Part shown: positions 57,716 to 64,000 of the stretch, piece by piece
Layout of the letters: each line of letters begins with the position of its first letter
How positions within the stretch are numbered: the first letter of the stretch is position 1
Source: Ardenticatenales bacterium
Lineage (GTDB): Bacteria; Chloroflexota; Anaerolineae; Promineifilales; Promineifilaceae
NCBI GenBank assembly: GCA_020634575.1
Contig: JACKBM010000014.1
Coordinates: forward strand, 52,496 to 116,495
DNA: 64,000 nt
Direction: 5' to 3'
The notes under the pieces: model-generated
Told to the model about the DNA's origin: nothing
The model's database searches: none
The model's input: only the letters and a program-made list of their open reading frames with translations
Position numbers and translations under genes: made by a program

Positions 57716-58711
57716 ATGACAACAATAACAGTGACTGAACAAAGCCCGGGCCGGGGCACGATCATACGCAAAATCGCGGCCAAGGAACTTTCCGATGCCC
57801 TTCGTAACCGCCTGTTTCTGATTGCGGCTGTAACCATGTTGGGCCTGGCCCTCATCGCGGTCCTTTTGGGCGCCGTCACCGTGCGTGCCCAGATGTCTGA
57901 CTACCTGAACGCCGTCGACGTGCTCAAGAGCCTGGGCCGCACCGATTTCCCGGCAGCGCCCTCGCTGAACCCGATTGCCGTCTCCAAGAATTTTATCAAC
58001 TACCTGGCGATGGTGGGCGCGCTGCTGGCGATGATTCTGGGTTTTAGCACGATCCGCAAGGAGCGTCAGGCCGGCACGCTGCCGTTGCTGCTGTCCCGCC
58101 CGGTTTTCCGCGATCAGTTGCTGACCGGCAAAATCCTGGGCAACGCCCTGATGCTGGGTCTGCTCATGCTGCTTGTCGGTGCGATGACCTATCTGGCCAT
58201 TACGGTTGTGGGCCGCGTCTCGCTGACCGCAGACGAGTTTATGAAGCTGGCCCTGACGATGCTGATGTCCTGGTTTTATCTGCTCACCTCCTTCGCCCTG
58301 GCGCTGCTGCTCTCCCTCTTGTTTCCGGACGGCAATAAGGCGTTGTTGCTAACCGTCATCATCTGGCTGGTCTACGCCTTCGTCTTCCCCCAGATCGGCG
58401 ACACGATGGATATCGACAACCAGCTACCGGGCGGCTTTTTCGCTACCCTCGGCCTCGACCGGGCGGGGGAAGAGGCGGCGCTGGCCAAATTCAAATGGTA
58501 CGAGACGGTCCGGGATGGGATCGAGCAGCTTTCGCCGACCAAACATTACGAACGCATCAGTTTTGCCCTGTTAGGCGTCAAAAAGGCGTTTATCCCGAAT
58601 ACCTGGCTGGAGATCGTGCAGCTCAAGCTTATCGACATCGCCGGCCTGCTTTTGCCCATATTCCTTCTCTTTAGCGCCGCCTATGTGGTCTTTTTGCGGA
58701 AGGATACGTAG
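57716..58711 (+). CDS. ABC-2 permease (NosY-like), second of pair
   Basis: A 331-residue paralogue of the permease at 55938: IAAKELSDALRNRLFLIAAVTMLGL at the start, LSRPVFRDQLLTGKILGNAL in the coupling region, six TM segments. The longer loop before the last TM (HYERISFALLGVKKAFIPNTW) differs. It probably pairs with the first permease under the shared ATPase. Its stop codon overlaps a small hairpin. Confidence 0.93.
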   Translation: MTTITVTEQSPGRGTIIRKIAAKELSDALRNRLFLIAAVTMLGLALIAVLLGAVTVRAQMSDYLNAVDVLKSLGRTDFPAAPSLNPIAVSKNFINYLAMVGALLAMILGFSTIRKERQAGTLPLLLSRPVFRDQLLTGKILGNALMLGLLMLLVGAMTYLAITVVGRVSLTADEFMKLALTMLMSWFYLLTSFALALLLSLLFPDGNKALLLTVIIWLVYAFVFPQIGDTMDIDNQLPGGFFATLGLDRAGEEAALAKFKWYETVRDGIEQLSPTKHYERISFALLGVKKAFIPNTWLEIVQLKLIDIAGLLLPIFLLFSAAYVVFLRKDT

Positions 58712-58730
58712 GGGCAGCGCCTGCCTCTAC
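58708..58730. repeat. Small hairpin GTAGGGGCAG-CGC-CTGCCTCTAC
   Basis: 10-base arms with one mismatch and a 3-base loop, overlapping the stop codon of the second permease gene. Related in sequence to the arms of the inverted repeat at 8769-8839. No T-run follows. Confidence 0.65.
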
Positions 58731-58777
58731 CCAGTACCTATTCAAATTCCAAACTTCATTAACGAGGAACAAATCTC

Positions 58778-59455
58778 ATGTTGAAACGAACAACTATCTT
58801 AATGGCCATCTTCCTGATCTTCTCTCTGGCGCTGGCAGCCTGTGGCGGCTCGCCGGCCAGCAGCGACGCCAGCGCGGCGACGGACAATGGCGCCAGCGCC
58901 GCCACCGACGTAGACACCGATGGCGATGGCATTCCCGACAACGCCGAAGCGGTGCTGGGCACAGATCCCCGGAATCCGGACACCGATGGGGACGGCAGCA
59001 ACGACCTGGAAGACGAACATCCCGACATGGCTGATGACCCCATCCAGGAAAGCAGTACCACAGAAGGATTTGTGATTAGTGGCTTGCTGGTTGAGAATAA
59101 TGTGGACGCGGACGGGGCCGACGTGGCCGACCACCTTGAATTCAAGGTGACCAACACGACCGACGCCGCGCTGTCAGGCTTTGACATATACTACACCATC
59201 ACCGATCAGGACACGGGCGCGGTGCAGGGCTATTACCGGACGTTACCCAACTTTACGGTCCAACCCGGCGAAACAAAAGATATCCATTTTGACAACAGCG
59301 GGGTGGCTGATCACTTTTCGGTTAATCCGAACAGCGCTTTCTACACCGATCAGAATGGCCTGACATTGATGGTCAAGCTGCACGTGGACGGTTATGCGGC
59401 GCAGACGGGCAGTGTGGACAAGGATCCGGCCGGTCTCGAAGGCGGCAACGAATAA
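58778..59455 (+). CDS. Lipoprotein with calcium-binding thrombospondin-3-like repeats
   Basis: A 225-residue lipoprotein (lipobox LALAAC, Cys at about 22). A short Ser/Ala/Asp linker leads to DTDGDGIPDNAEAVLGTDPRNPDTDGDG (about 47-75), the Asp pattern of TSP3/OmpA-linker calcium loops. The second half is an immunoglobulin-like beta domain (LEFKVTNTTDAALSGFDIYYTI, VQPGETKDIHFDNSG) with a DUF4352-like look. It lies in line with the ABC/NEW3 genes and just before the two-component system, so it could be a surface sensor or cargo-binding protein. Confidence 0.85.
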   Translation: MLKRTTILMAIFLIFSLALAACGGSPASSDASAATDNGASAATDVDTDGDGIPDNAEAVLGTDPRNPDTDGDGSNDLEDEHPDMADDPIQESSTTEGFVISGLLVENNVDADGADVADHLEFKVTNTTDAALSGFDIYYTITDQDTGAVQGYYRTLPNFTVQPGETKDIHFDNSGVADHFSVNPNSAFYTDQNGLTLMVKLHVDGYAAQTGSVDKDPAGLEGGNE

Positions 59456-59480
59456 GTAAAATGAACTCGTGTCTGACACG

Positions 59481-59515
59481 CGTCGTGGGGCTGGCAACTT
59501 GCCAGCCCCACGACG
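59481..59515. repeat. Near-perfect palindrome with 17-base arms
   Basis: The arms CGTCGTGGGGCTGGCAA (59481-59497) and its complement (59499-59515) are separated by a single C. It lies between the lipoprotein stop and the GTG of the response regulator, so it could act as an RNA hairpin limiting read-through or as a mobile REP-like unit. No T-run. Confidence 0.8.
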
Positions 59516-59537
59516 CCATGAAGCAGGGAATACGCAC

Positions 59538-60206
59538 GTGCGTGTACTGATTGTCGAAGATGAGCCAAGAATGGCCGCCCTGATCAAACAGGGACTTGAA
59601 GAAGAAGCCTACGCCGTCGATATTGTCGATAACGGCGCTGAGGTGTTTCTTTGGGTAGACGCCGCAACCTATGATGTTATCCTGCTGGATATCATGCTGC
59701 CCGGCTTGAATGGTCTGGAAGTCTGCCGGCAACTGCGCGAGCGCGGCCACCAGATGCCCGTTTTGATGCTGACGGCGCGGGATACGCTGACGGACAAGGT
59801 AAAGGGGCTGGACAGCGGCGCTGATGATTACCTGGTGAAACCGTTTGCCATCGAAGAGCTGACGGCGCGACTGCGGGCCCTGGCCCGGCGTGAATCGGCC
59901 AACAAAAGCGCCCTGCTGCAGGTGGCTGACCTGACCCTGGACCCGGCGACCAAGATGGCCCGGCGCGCCGGGCAGGCTATCATCCTGACAGCCAAGGAAT
60001 ACGCTTTGCTGGAAACGCTGATGCGCCACCCGGATCAGGTGCTAAGCCGGGAGCAAATCATCGATCATGTCTGGAACATGGAGTATGAATCCAGTTCCAA
60101 GCTGATCGAAGTGTACATCCACTCCCTGCGCAAAAAGATCGATGCCGGTCACGCCACGGCCCTCATCCACACCGTGCGCGGGCTTGGCTATAAAATTGGC
60201 CTATGA
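59538..60206 (+). CDS. OmpR-family response regulator
   Basis: A 222-residue regulator: receiver domain with VEDE, phospho-acceptor D51 (VILLDIMLPG) and Lys in YLVKPFAIEEL; winged-helix domain with LTAKEYALLETLMRHP and SSSKLIEVYIHSLRKKID. The frame extends to 59469 through the palindrome, but the GTG at 59538 begins the first strand (VRVLIVEDE) and has CAGGGAA upstream. It overlaps the kinase gene by 4 bases. OmpR-family proteins bind tandem repeats with about 11-bp period, which is the pattern in the 37-bp elements at 50.65 and 55.08 kb. Confidence 0.95.
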   Translation: MRVLIVEDEPRMAALIKQGLEEEAYAVDIVDNGAEVFLWVDAATYDVILLDIMLPGLNGLEVCRQLRERGHQMPVLMLTARDTLTDKVKGLDSGADDYLVKPFAIEELTARLRALARRESANKSALLQVADLTLDPATKMARRAGQAIILTAKEYALLETLMRHPDQVLSREQIIDHVWNMEYESSSKLIEVYIHSLRKKIDAGHATALIHTVRGLGYKIGL

Positions 60207-61603
60207 AAACGCGGACAAGCCTGCGCACCAATCTCATCATCTGGTCTGTGGCCCTTGAGGCCATCGTCCTGCTGACCTTTGCCGTTCTTTTCACCCTATT
60301 TGTGCAGAACATGCAGCGAAGAACCATTGAAGAGACCTTGCGCCTGGGGGCGGTGCAGCTCAACGCGGTTGTCGATGTGCGCCAGGGTGATTACTTCGCC
60401 GCCGCGGCCGAGACCGCGGATCTGCGCGGCCGGGGCATGATGGCCTGGGTGCTGAATCCGGCCGGGGAACTGGTTTTAACCATCGGCGAAGCTGCCAACA
60501 TCCCTTTGCCGGCGGAGTTGCCCCTGACCGAGCAAACCCTGGATATGTTTTCGGCCAATGAGCTGGCCCTCAGATTGTATGCGATGCCTTTGAGTGAAGG
60601 GGCGCAGACGTTGGGCACTATTATCGTTGCCCTTCCGCTGGCGGAAAGCCAGGCGTTTCTGCGCCAGATAGCGCTCGGTCTGGTCATCACGATTCCAGTT
60701 GTTCTGCTTCTTTCCGTGGCGGGCGGTTTCATTCTCGCCGGCCGGGCTCTGAGCCCGATTACGGCTATCACCGAGACTGCCAGGCAGGTGAGCGCCGCCG
60801 ATATGACGCAACGGCTGGACCTGGCTCTGCCGGATGACGAAGTGGGTCAACTGGCCGCTACCTTCAACGATATGTTGGAACGGCTGGAGCGTTCCTTTCG
60901 CCGGGAGCGGCAATTGACGGCTGATGTTTCCCATGAATTGCGGACGCCGCTGGGGCTGCTCAAGACGCAGCTCAGCCTGGCCCGGGCCCGGCCCCGTGAT
61001 GCCGCGACATTGCTCGGCATGATGGCGGACATGGAAGGGGATGTCGACCGGATGACCCACCTGGTCGAGCAATTGCTGACGTTGACCCGGCTCGAACAGC
61101 GGGAAGCGCGCTCCGCTGCGCCGGTCGGGCTGGATGATATGCTCGGAGAGCTGGTCAGGCAGCTCAAACCTCTGGCTGAGGGAGCCAATGTCGTGCTGTC
61201 ACTCGTTATCCCGGAGAAACTGAATCTGACGATTCCCGGCGACGCAGCGAGCTTGCGCCGCCTGTTCTCCAATCTGATTGAAAACGGGTTGAAATACACA
61301 CCGGCCGGTGGCCATGTCACCGTCACTGTCAACCGGCTCTGGCAGGAAGTGACCGTCACCATCGCTGACACCGGCCCCGGCATTGCCCGCGAACATCTGC
61401 CCCATCTCTTTGAACGATTTTACCGGCCGGATGAAGCCCGCTCGCGTGACAGAGGCGGCTTTGGTCTGGGTCTGGCCATTGCCAGGGCCATTGTCGAGGC
61501 TCACAACGGCCGCATCGAGGTTGAAAGTGAGCTGGGGCAGGGGACGCGTCTGATAGTTTATCTACCGGCCGGTGCGGTTACTGCTGCCAGCGAGCCATCA
61601 TGA
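60203..61603 (+). CDS. HAMP-domain sensor histidine kinase
   Basis: A 466-residue kinase: TM1 (about 12-34), a short extracytoplasmic domain (35-155), TM2 (about 157-178), HAMP (180-235), HisKA with H244 in DVSHELRTPL, and HATPase_c with N box ENGLKYTPAGG, DTGPGIA and GFGLGLAIA. The H box is the canonical HELRTPL, unlike the kinase at 1458. It overlaps the regulator gene and the PAP2 phosphatase gene by 4 bases each, so all three are one operon. Confidence 0.96.
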   Translation: MKTRTSLRTNLIIWSVALEAIVLLTFAVLFTLFVQNMQRRTIEETLRLGAVQLNAVVDVRQGDYFAAAAETADLRGRGMMAWVLNPAGELVLTIGEAANIPLPAELPLTEQTLDMFSANELALRLYAMPLSEGAQTLGTIIVALPLAESQAFLRQIALGLVITIPVVLLLSVAGGFILAGRALSPITAITETARQVSAADMTQRLDLALPDDEVGQLAATFNDMLERLERSFRRERQLTADVSHELRTPLGLLKTQLSLARARPRDAATLLGMMADMEGDVDRMTHLVEQLLTLTRLEQREARSAAPVGLDDMLGELVRQLKPLAEGANVVLSLVIPEKLNLTIPGDAASLRRLFSNLIENGLKYTPAGGHVTVTVNRLWQEVTVTIADTGPGIAREHLPHLFERFYRPDEARSRDRGGFGLGLAIARAIVEAHNGRIEVESELGQGTRLIVYLPAGAVTAASEPS

Positions 61604-62247
61604 AGCGCTCTCTACCCTTCCCGAACCTGCGCCAATATATCGTCTGGCTGATAGCCCTGACCTTGCTGCTCCTGGCAACCACCCTGTTTCTGGAGCTGGC
61701 CGAAGATGTCTGGCTCAATGAGGGCTTTGCCTGGGATGCGACGCTTATGCTGCTCATCCATGGCCAGAGTCGACCCTGGCTGGATCAGTTGTTCTGGCTG
61801 ATTACGCAGACGGGTGGGCCGTTGGCTATTCTGCCCGTAGTCGGTCTCGCCTTCTGGTATTGGCAGCATGGCGAAAGGAAATTGTCCCGGCTCATACTGA
61901 GCTCTTTTGTGGGCAATGTCATCCTGAATAGCCTGCTCAAGTTGCTTTTTGCCCGGCCACGCCCCAATCTGTTTCCGCCAGTCGTCACCGAGACAAGTTT
62001 CAGCTTTCCCAGTGGGCACGCGATGACCGCGGTAGCGGTTTATGGCTTGCTCTCGCTGCTACTCTGGCAGCGCGGCCGGCACAGTTGGGCCCTACTTGCC
62101 GGCCTCTGGGTGCCCCTCGTCGCGCTCAGCCGAGTGTATCTGGGCGTGCATTACCCCAGCGATGTTCTGGCCTCGCTCGCCCTGGGCACGGTCTGGCTGG
62201 TCATTGTCTGGTTTGGCTACACAGGCCAACACGTCAATCATCAGTAA
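61600..62247 (+). CDS. PAP2-family phosphatase
   Basis: A 215-residue, six-TM protein with all three PAP2 motifs: KLLFARPRP, FPSGHAMT and SRVYLGVHYPSDVLAS. It dephosphorylates lipid phosphates such as undecaprenyl pyrophosphate, phosphatidate or PG-phosphate on the outer face of the membrane. It is translationally coupled to the histidine kinase. The DedA fusion nearby carries a PAP2 domain without these residues, so this protein supplies the activity the fusion lacks. Confidence 0.95.
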   Translation: MKRSLPFPNLRQYIVWLIALTLLLLATTLFLELAEDVWLNEGFAWDATLMLLIHGQSRPWLDQLFWLITQTGGPLAILPVVGLAFWYWQHGERKLSRLILSSFVGNVILNSLLKLLFARPRPNLFPPVVTETSFSFPSGHAMTAVAVYGLLSLLLWQRGRHSWALLAGLWVPLVALSRVYLGVHYPSDVLASLALGTVWLVIVWFGYTGQHVNHQ

Positions 62248-62261
62248 GCAAGTCAATCCTC

Positions 62262-62320
62262 TTGCATTATTGCAATACCTGGCTAGAATACCTGATTGTT
62301 ATTGCAAATAATTGCAATAA
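62262..62320. promoter_or_regulatory. Two Zur-type boxes around a promoter
   Basis: Box 1, TTGCA-TTAT-TGCAA, is at 62262-62275; box 2, TTATTGCAA-ATAA-TTGCAATAA, at 62299-62320. A possible promoter TTGCAT-N16-TAGAAT spans 62262-62289, so box 1 covers the -35 and box 2 the start site. The spacing suits zinc-dependent autorepression by the Fur-family protein that follows. Confidence 0.75.
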
Positions 62321-62330
62321 AGGGGTTGTT

Positions 62331-62762
62331 ATGAGTCACAACATCGCTGTCATTGCTGCCAACTTACGGCAAGCGGGCTATCGGGTTACGCCGCAACGCC
62401 ATATGATCCTGGATGCCGTCTGTGAGTTGGGCGGTCACGTGACGCCGGAAATGGTCTACGACTATGTCCATGAACGGATGCCGGCGCTGAATCAGGCTAC
62501 CGTCTATCGGACTCTGCAATTCCTGAGTGAACAGCATATTCTGACCGTGGCCCAGATGCTCGACGGCCGCTTTGGTTACGAGCTGGCCAGCAATGAACCT
62601 CATCATCATCTTGTTTGCCGGCATTGTGAAGGGAGCGTCGAGATCTCGCACGGGCAGCTGAACGCGCTCTTCAAGCAAATTGAAGCCGCATACAGCTTCC
62701 GGATCGATATGGACCACATCTCCTTCTTTGGCCTGTGTGAACATTGTCAGAACGAGCTGTGA
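62331..62762 (+). CDS. zur: Fur-family regulator, probably the zinc uptake regulator Zur
   Basis: A 143-residue Fur-family repressor: QAGYRVTPQRHMILDAVCELGGHVTPEMVYDYVHERMPALNQATVYRTLQFL is the winged helix. EPHHHLVCRHC and LCEHCQNEL hold the structural zinc cysteines and regulatory His. The ATG follows AAAGGGG; an open frame extends upstream to 62085 but is not Fur-like. Fur itself is possible, but the adjoining zinc-type substrate-binding protein and TTGCAA-type boxes favour Zur. Confidence 0.9.
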   Translation: MSHNIAVIAANLRQAGYRVTPQRHMILDAVCELGGHVTPEMVYDYVHERMPALNQATVYRTLQFLSEQHILTVAQMLDGRFGYELASNEPHHHLVCRHCEGSVEISHGQLNALFKQIEAAYSFRIDMDHISFFGLCEHCQNEL

Positions 62763-62818
62763 GCCAGTTCCCTCGTTAACATTTCAGATAAACATACATT
62801 GGGGACAAACAAAACCTT

Positions 62819-63817
62819 ATGAAAAAGTTCAGCTACTGCCTTGCCTTTCTGTTTCTTTTTGCCCTGATCGGCTGTAATGGCGACACCGCCAGCGATGACG
62901 GTCGGCTGCGTGTGGTGACGACAGTGTCGCCGATCACGAATATCGTCTTCAACATTGGCGGCGAACATATCCTATTGGATGGCATCGTGCCGGAAGGCGT
63001 CAATTCCCATACCTTTGAACCGGCCCCGTCTGACGCTGTCACGCTCGCCCAGGCTGACCTCATCTTCTTGAATGGTCTAAACCTGGAGCTGCCCAGCCTG
63101 GAATTGGCGCAGGCCAATCTGAAAGAAGGTGGCGAAATTATCTTGCTGGGTGAGTTGACCATCGACCCGGAAGATTACGTTTACGATTTCTCGTTCCCTC
63201 GAGATGCCGGCAATCCCAACCCGCACCTCTGGACCAATCCATTTTACGCCCAGGATTATGCCCGAATCGTCATGGAAACGCTGGTCGCCCGTGACCCTGA
63301 CAATGCTGCTGACTACGAGGCCAATTACGCTACCTTTAGTGCCAGAATCGAGCAGCTTGATGAGGCGATTCGCGCCACAACCGCCTCGATCCCGGCTGAG
63401 AACCGCAAACTGCTCACTTACCATGATTCATTTGCCTACTTCGCCCCTCTGTATGGCTACACGGTCATCGGGGCGATCCAGCCGGCTGATTTTTCGGAAC
63501 CATCCGCCCAGGAAGTTGCCCGCCTGATCGAACAGCTGCGCAACGAAGAGATCCCGGCGATTTTTGGCTCTGAAGTTTTCCCGTCACCCATTCTGGATCA
63601 GATCGGGCGTGAAGCGGGTGCGGCCTATGTCGACACGCTGCGTGATGATGATTTGCCCGGCGATCCGGGTGATGAGAACCATTCGTACATCGGTTTGATG
63701 GTCTATGATCTACAGATCATGGCTGAAGCCCTCGGCGGTGACCCCGCCCTCATGGCCGACGTTGATACCGCCAACATTCCCGGTATCGACTCAGACGTTA
63801 ACCAGGCCCAGGAGTAG
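62819..63817 (+). CDS. znuA: Zinc/manganese ABC transporter substrate-binding lipoprotein (ZnuA-like)
   Basis: A 332-residue cluster 9 binding protein with a lipobox ending at Cys19 (ALIGC). Metal ligands are visible as H64 (NSHTFEP), H136 (NPHLWTN), H202 (TYHDSFAYF) and an acidic residue in the C-terminal half (SEVFPSP or DTLRDDD). No long His-rich loop is present. It delivers Zn2+ (or Mn2+) to the membrane transporter. It follows the Zur gene by 56 bases and precedes the ATPase gene by 8 bases. Confidence 0.94.
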   Translation: MKKFSYCLAFLFLFALIGCNGDTASDDGRLRVVTTVSPITNIVFNIGGEHILLDGIVPEGVNSHTFEPAPSDAVTLAQADLIFLNGLNLELPSLELAQANLKEGGEIILLGELTIDPEDYVYDFSFPRDAGNPNPHLWTNPFYAQDYARIVMETLVARDPDNAADYEANYATFSARIEQLDEAIRATTASIPAENRKLLTYHDSFAYFAPLYGYTVIGAIQPADFSEPSAQEVARLIEQLRNEEIPAIFGSEVFPSPILDQIGREAGAAYVDTLRDDDLPGDPGDENHSYIGLMVYDLQIMAEALGGDPALMADVDTANIPGIDSDVNQAQE

Positions 63818-63825
63818 CGCTAGCC

Positions 63826-64000
63826 GTGGATGCCATTGTTGAGTTAACAGATGTCGGCTTTAGCTATAGCAAAAAGCCTGTTCTCGAAGGAGTTGATCTC
63901 CATCTTCATCCTGGCCAGTTTGCCGCCCTGGTTGGGCCGAGCGGCGCCGGCAAAACAACCTTGCTGCGCCTGGTCCTTGGTCTGCTGCAACCCACAAAGG
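63826..64000 (+). CDS. znuC: Zinc ABC transporter ATP-binding protein (ZnuC-like), cut by window end
   Basis: Only about 58 residues are present. They begin VDAIVELTDVGFSYSKKPVL and include Walker A GPSGAGKTT. The GTG at 63826 is the only sensible start, with GGAG 11 bases upstream. Its position after the ZnuA-like gene and the FSYSKKPVLEGVDL form fit ZnuC. The membrane subunit should lie beyond the window. Confidence 0.9.
   Translation, partial: MDAIVELTDVGFSYSKKPVLEGVDLHLHPGQFAALVGPSGAGKTTLLRLVLGLLQPTK

Noticed and set aside
62085..62330. N-terminal extension of the Fur-family protein
   Set aside because: It overlaps the PAP2 gene in another frame and the Zur-type operator; the ATG at 62331 begins the Fur domain.
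1..64000. CRISPR arrays, tRNA/rRNA genes, prophage or transposase genes
   Set aside because: None seen: no regularly spaced direct repeats, no cloverleaf-like T-loop sequences noted, no integrase or transposase motifs in any long ORF.

Overview
The window is a 64 kb piece of a GC-rich bacterial chromosome. No tRNA, rRNA, CRISPR array, integrase or insertion sequence is visible. Gene content suggests a Chloroflexota-type environmental bacterium (Anaerolineae/Caldilineae-like): many ABC exporters, a SARP/AAA regulator, kinase-less multi-pass sensor proteins ending in the helical stretch usually found before GAF or kinase domains, Thr/Pro-linker lipoproteins, and ECF sigma/RskA pairs. That assignment is an inference from family content. 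Several promoters have a plain TTGACA-N17-TATNNT form.

Layout. 1-1451: end of an aldo/keto reductase and a sugar-phosphate isomerase/epimerase. 1458-8589 (minus): MacAB-type exporter (adaptor, ATPase, permease), two paralogous anchored proteins, a histidine kinase and a response regulator, with a nested inverted repeat between the regulator and the adaptor gene. 8.9-12.8 kb: lipoprotein, HAD hydrolase, CNNM/CBS protein, small hypothetical. 12.9-15.8 kb: cyclophilin-like protein, aldo/keto reductase and cupin, divergent from an AraC regulator. 15.9-18.3 kb: GH78-like glycosidase. 18.3-23.7 kb (minus): lipoprotein, two ATPases and one giant FtsX permease. 23.9-26.7 kb: SARP/AAA/TPR regulator. 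26.9-35.0 kb (plus): membrane protein, diheme cytochrome c, three related membrane sensors, a GAF-SpoIIE phosphatase-HATPase fusion and two STAS proteins, which together look like a partner-switching pathway. 35.1-38.6 kb: uncharacterised protein, CrtI/PYROXD2-like oxidoreductase, ECF sigma and anti-sigma. 38.9-40.8 kb: a broken gene and an sdpRI pair with two adjacent operator palindromes. 40.8-50.6 kb: two divergent TetR-controlled YbhFSR-like export operons, one with both ATPase genes frameshifted. 50.6-62.2 kb: ApbE plus a ferric-reductase-like membrane protein, a DedA-PAP2-ceramidase fusion, an ABC/NEW3/ABC/lipoprotein operon, a two-component system and a PAP2 phosphatase. 62.3-64.0 kb: Zur, ZnuA and the start of ZnuC.

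Main observations. (1) A 37-bp element, 31/37 identical, lies upstream of both the ApbE unit and the DedA-fusion/ABC intergenic region; it carries TTAA repeats like OmpR/PhoB-family boxes and may join the 50.6-62 kb genes in one regulon. (2) A 701-residue DedA-PAP2-ceramidase protein has lost its PAP2 catalytic residues. (3) Three kinase-less sensors sit with a phosphatase/anti-sigma-kinase fusion. (4) The palindrome ACCGGCCGGT occurs at least 17 times by eye, in both coding frames, resembling cyanobacterial HIP1. (5) About nine indels cluster in roughly 530 bases of two otherwise well-conserved ATPase genes, which looks more like consensus error than decay.
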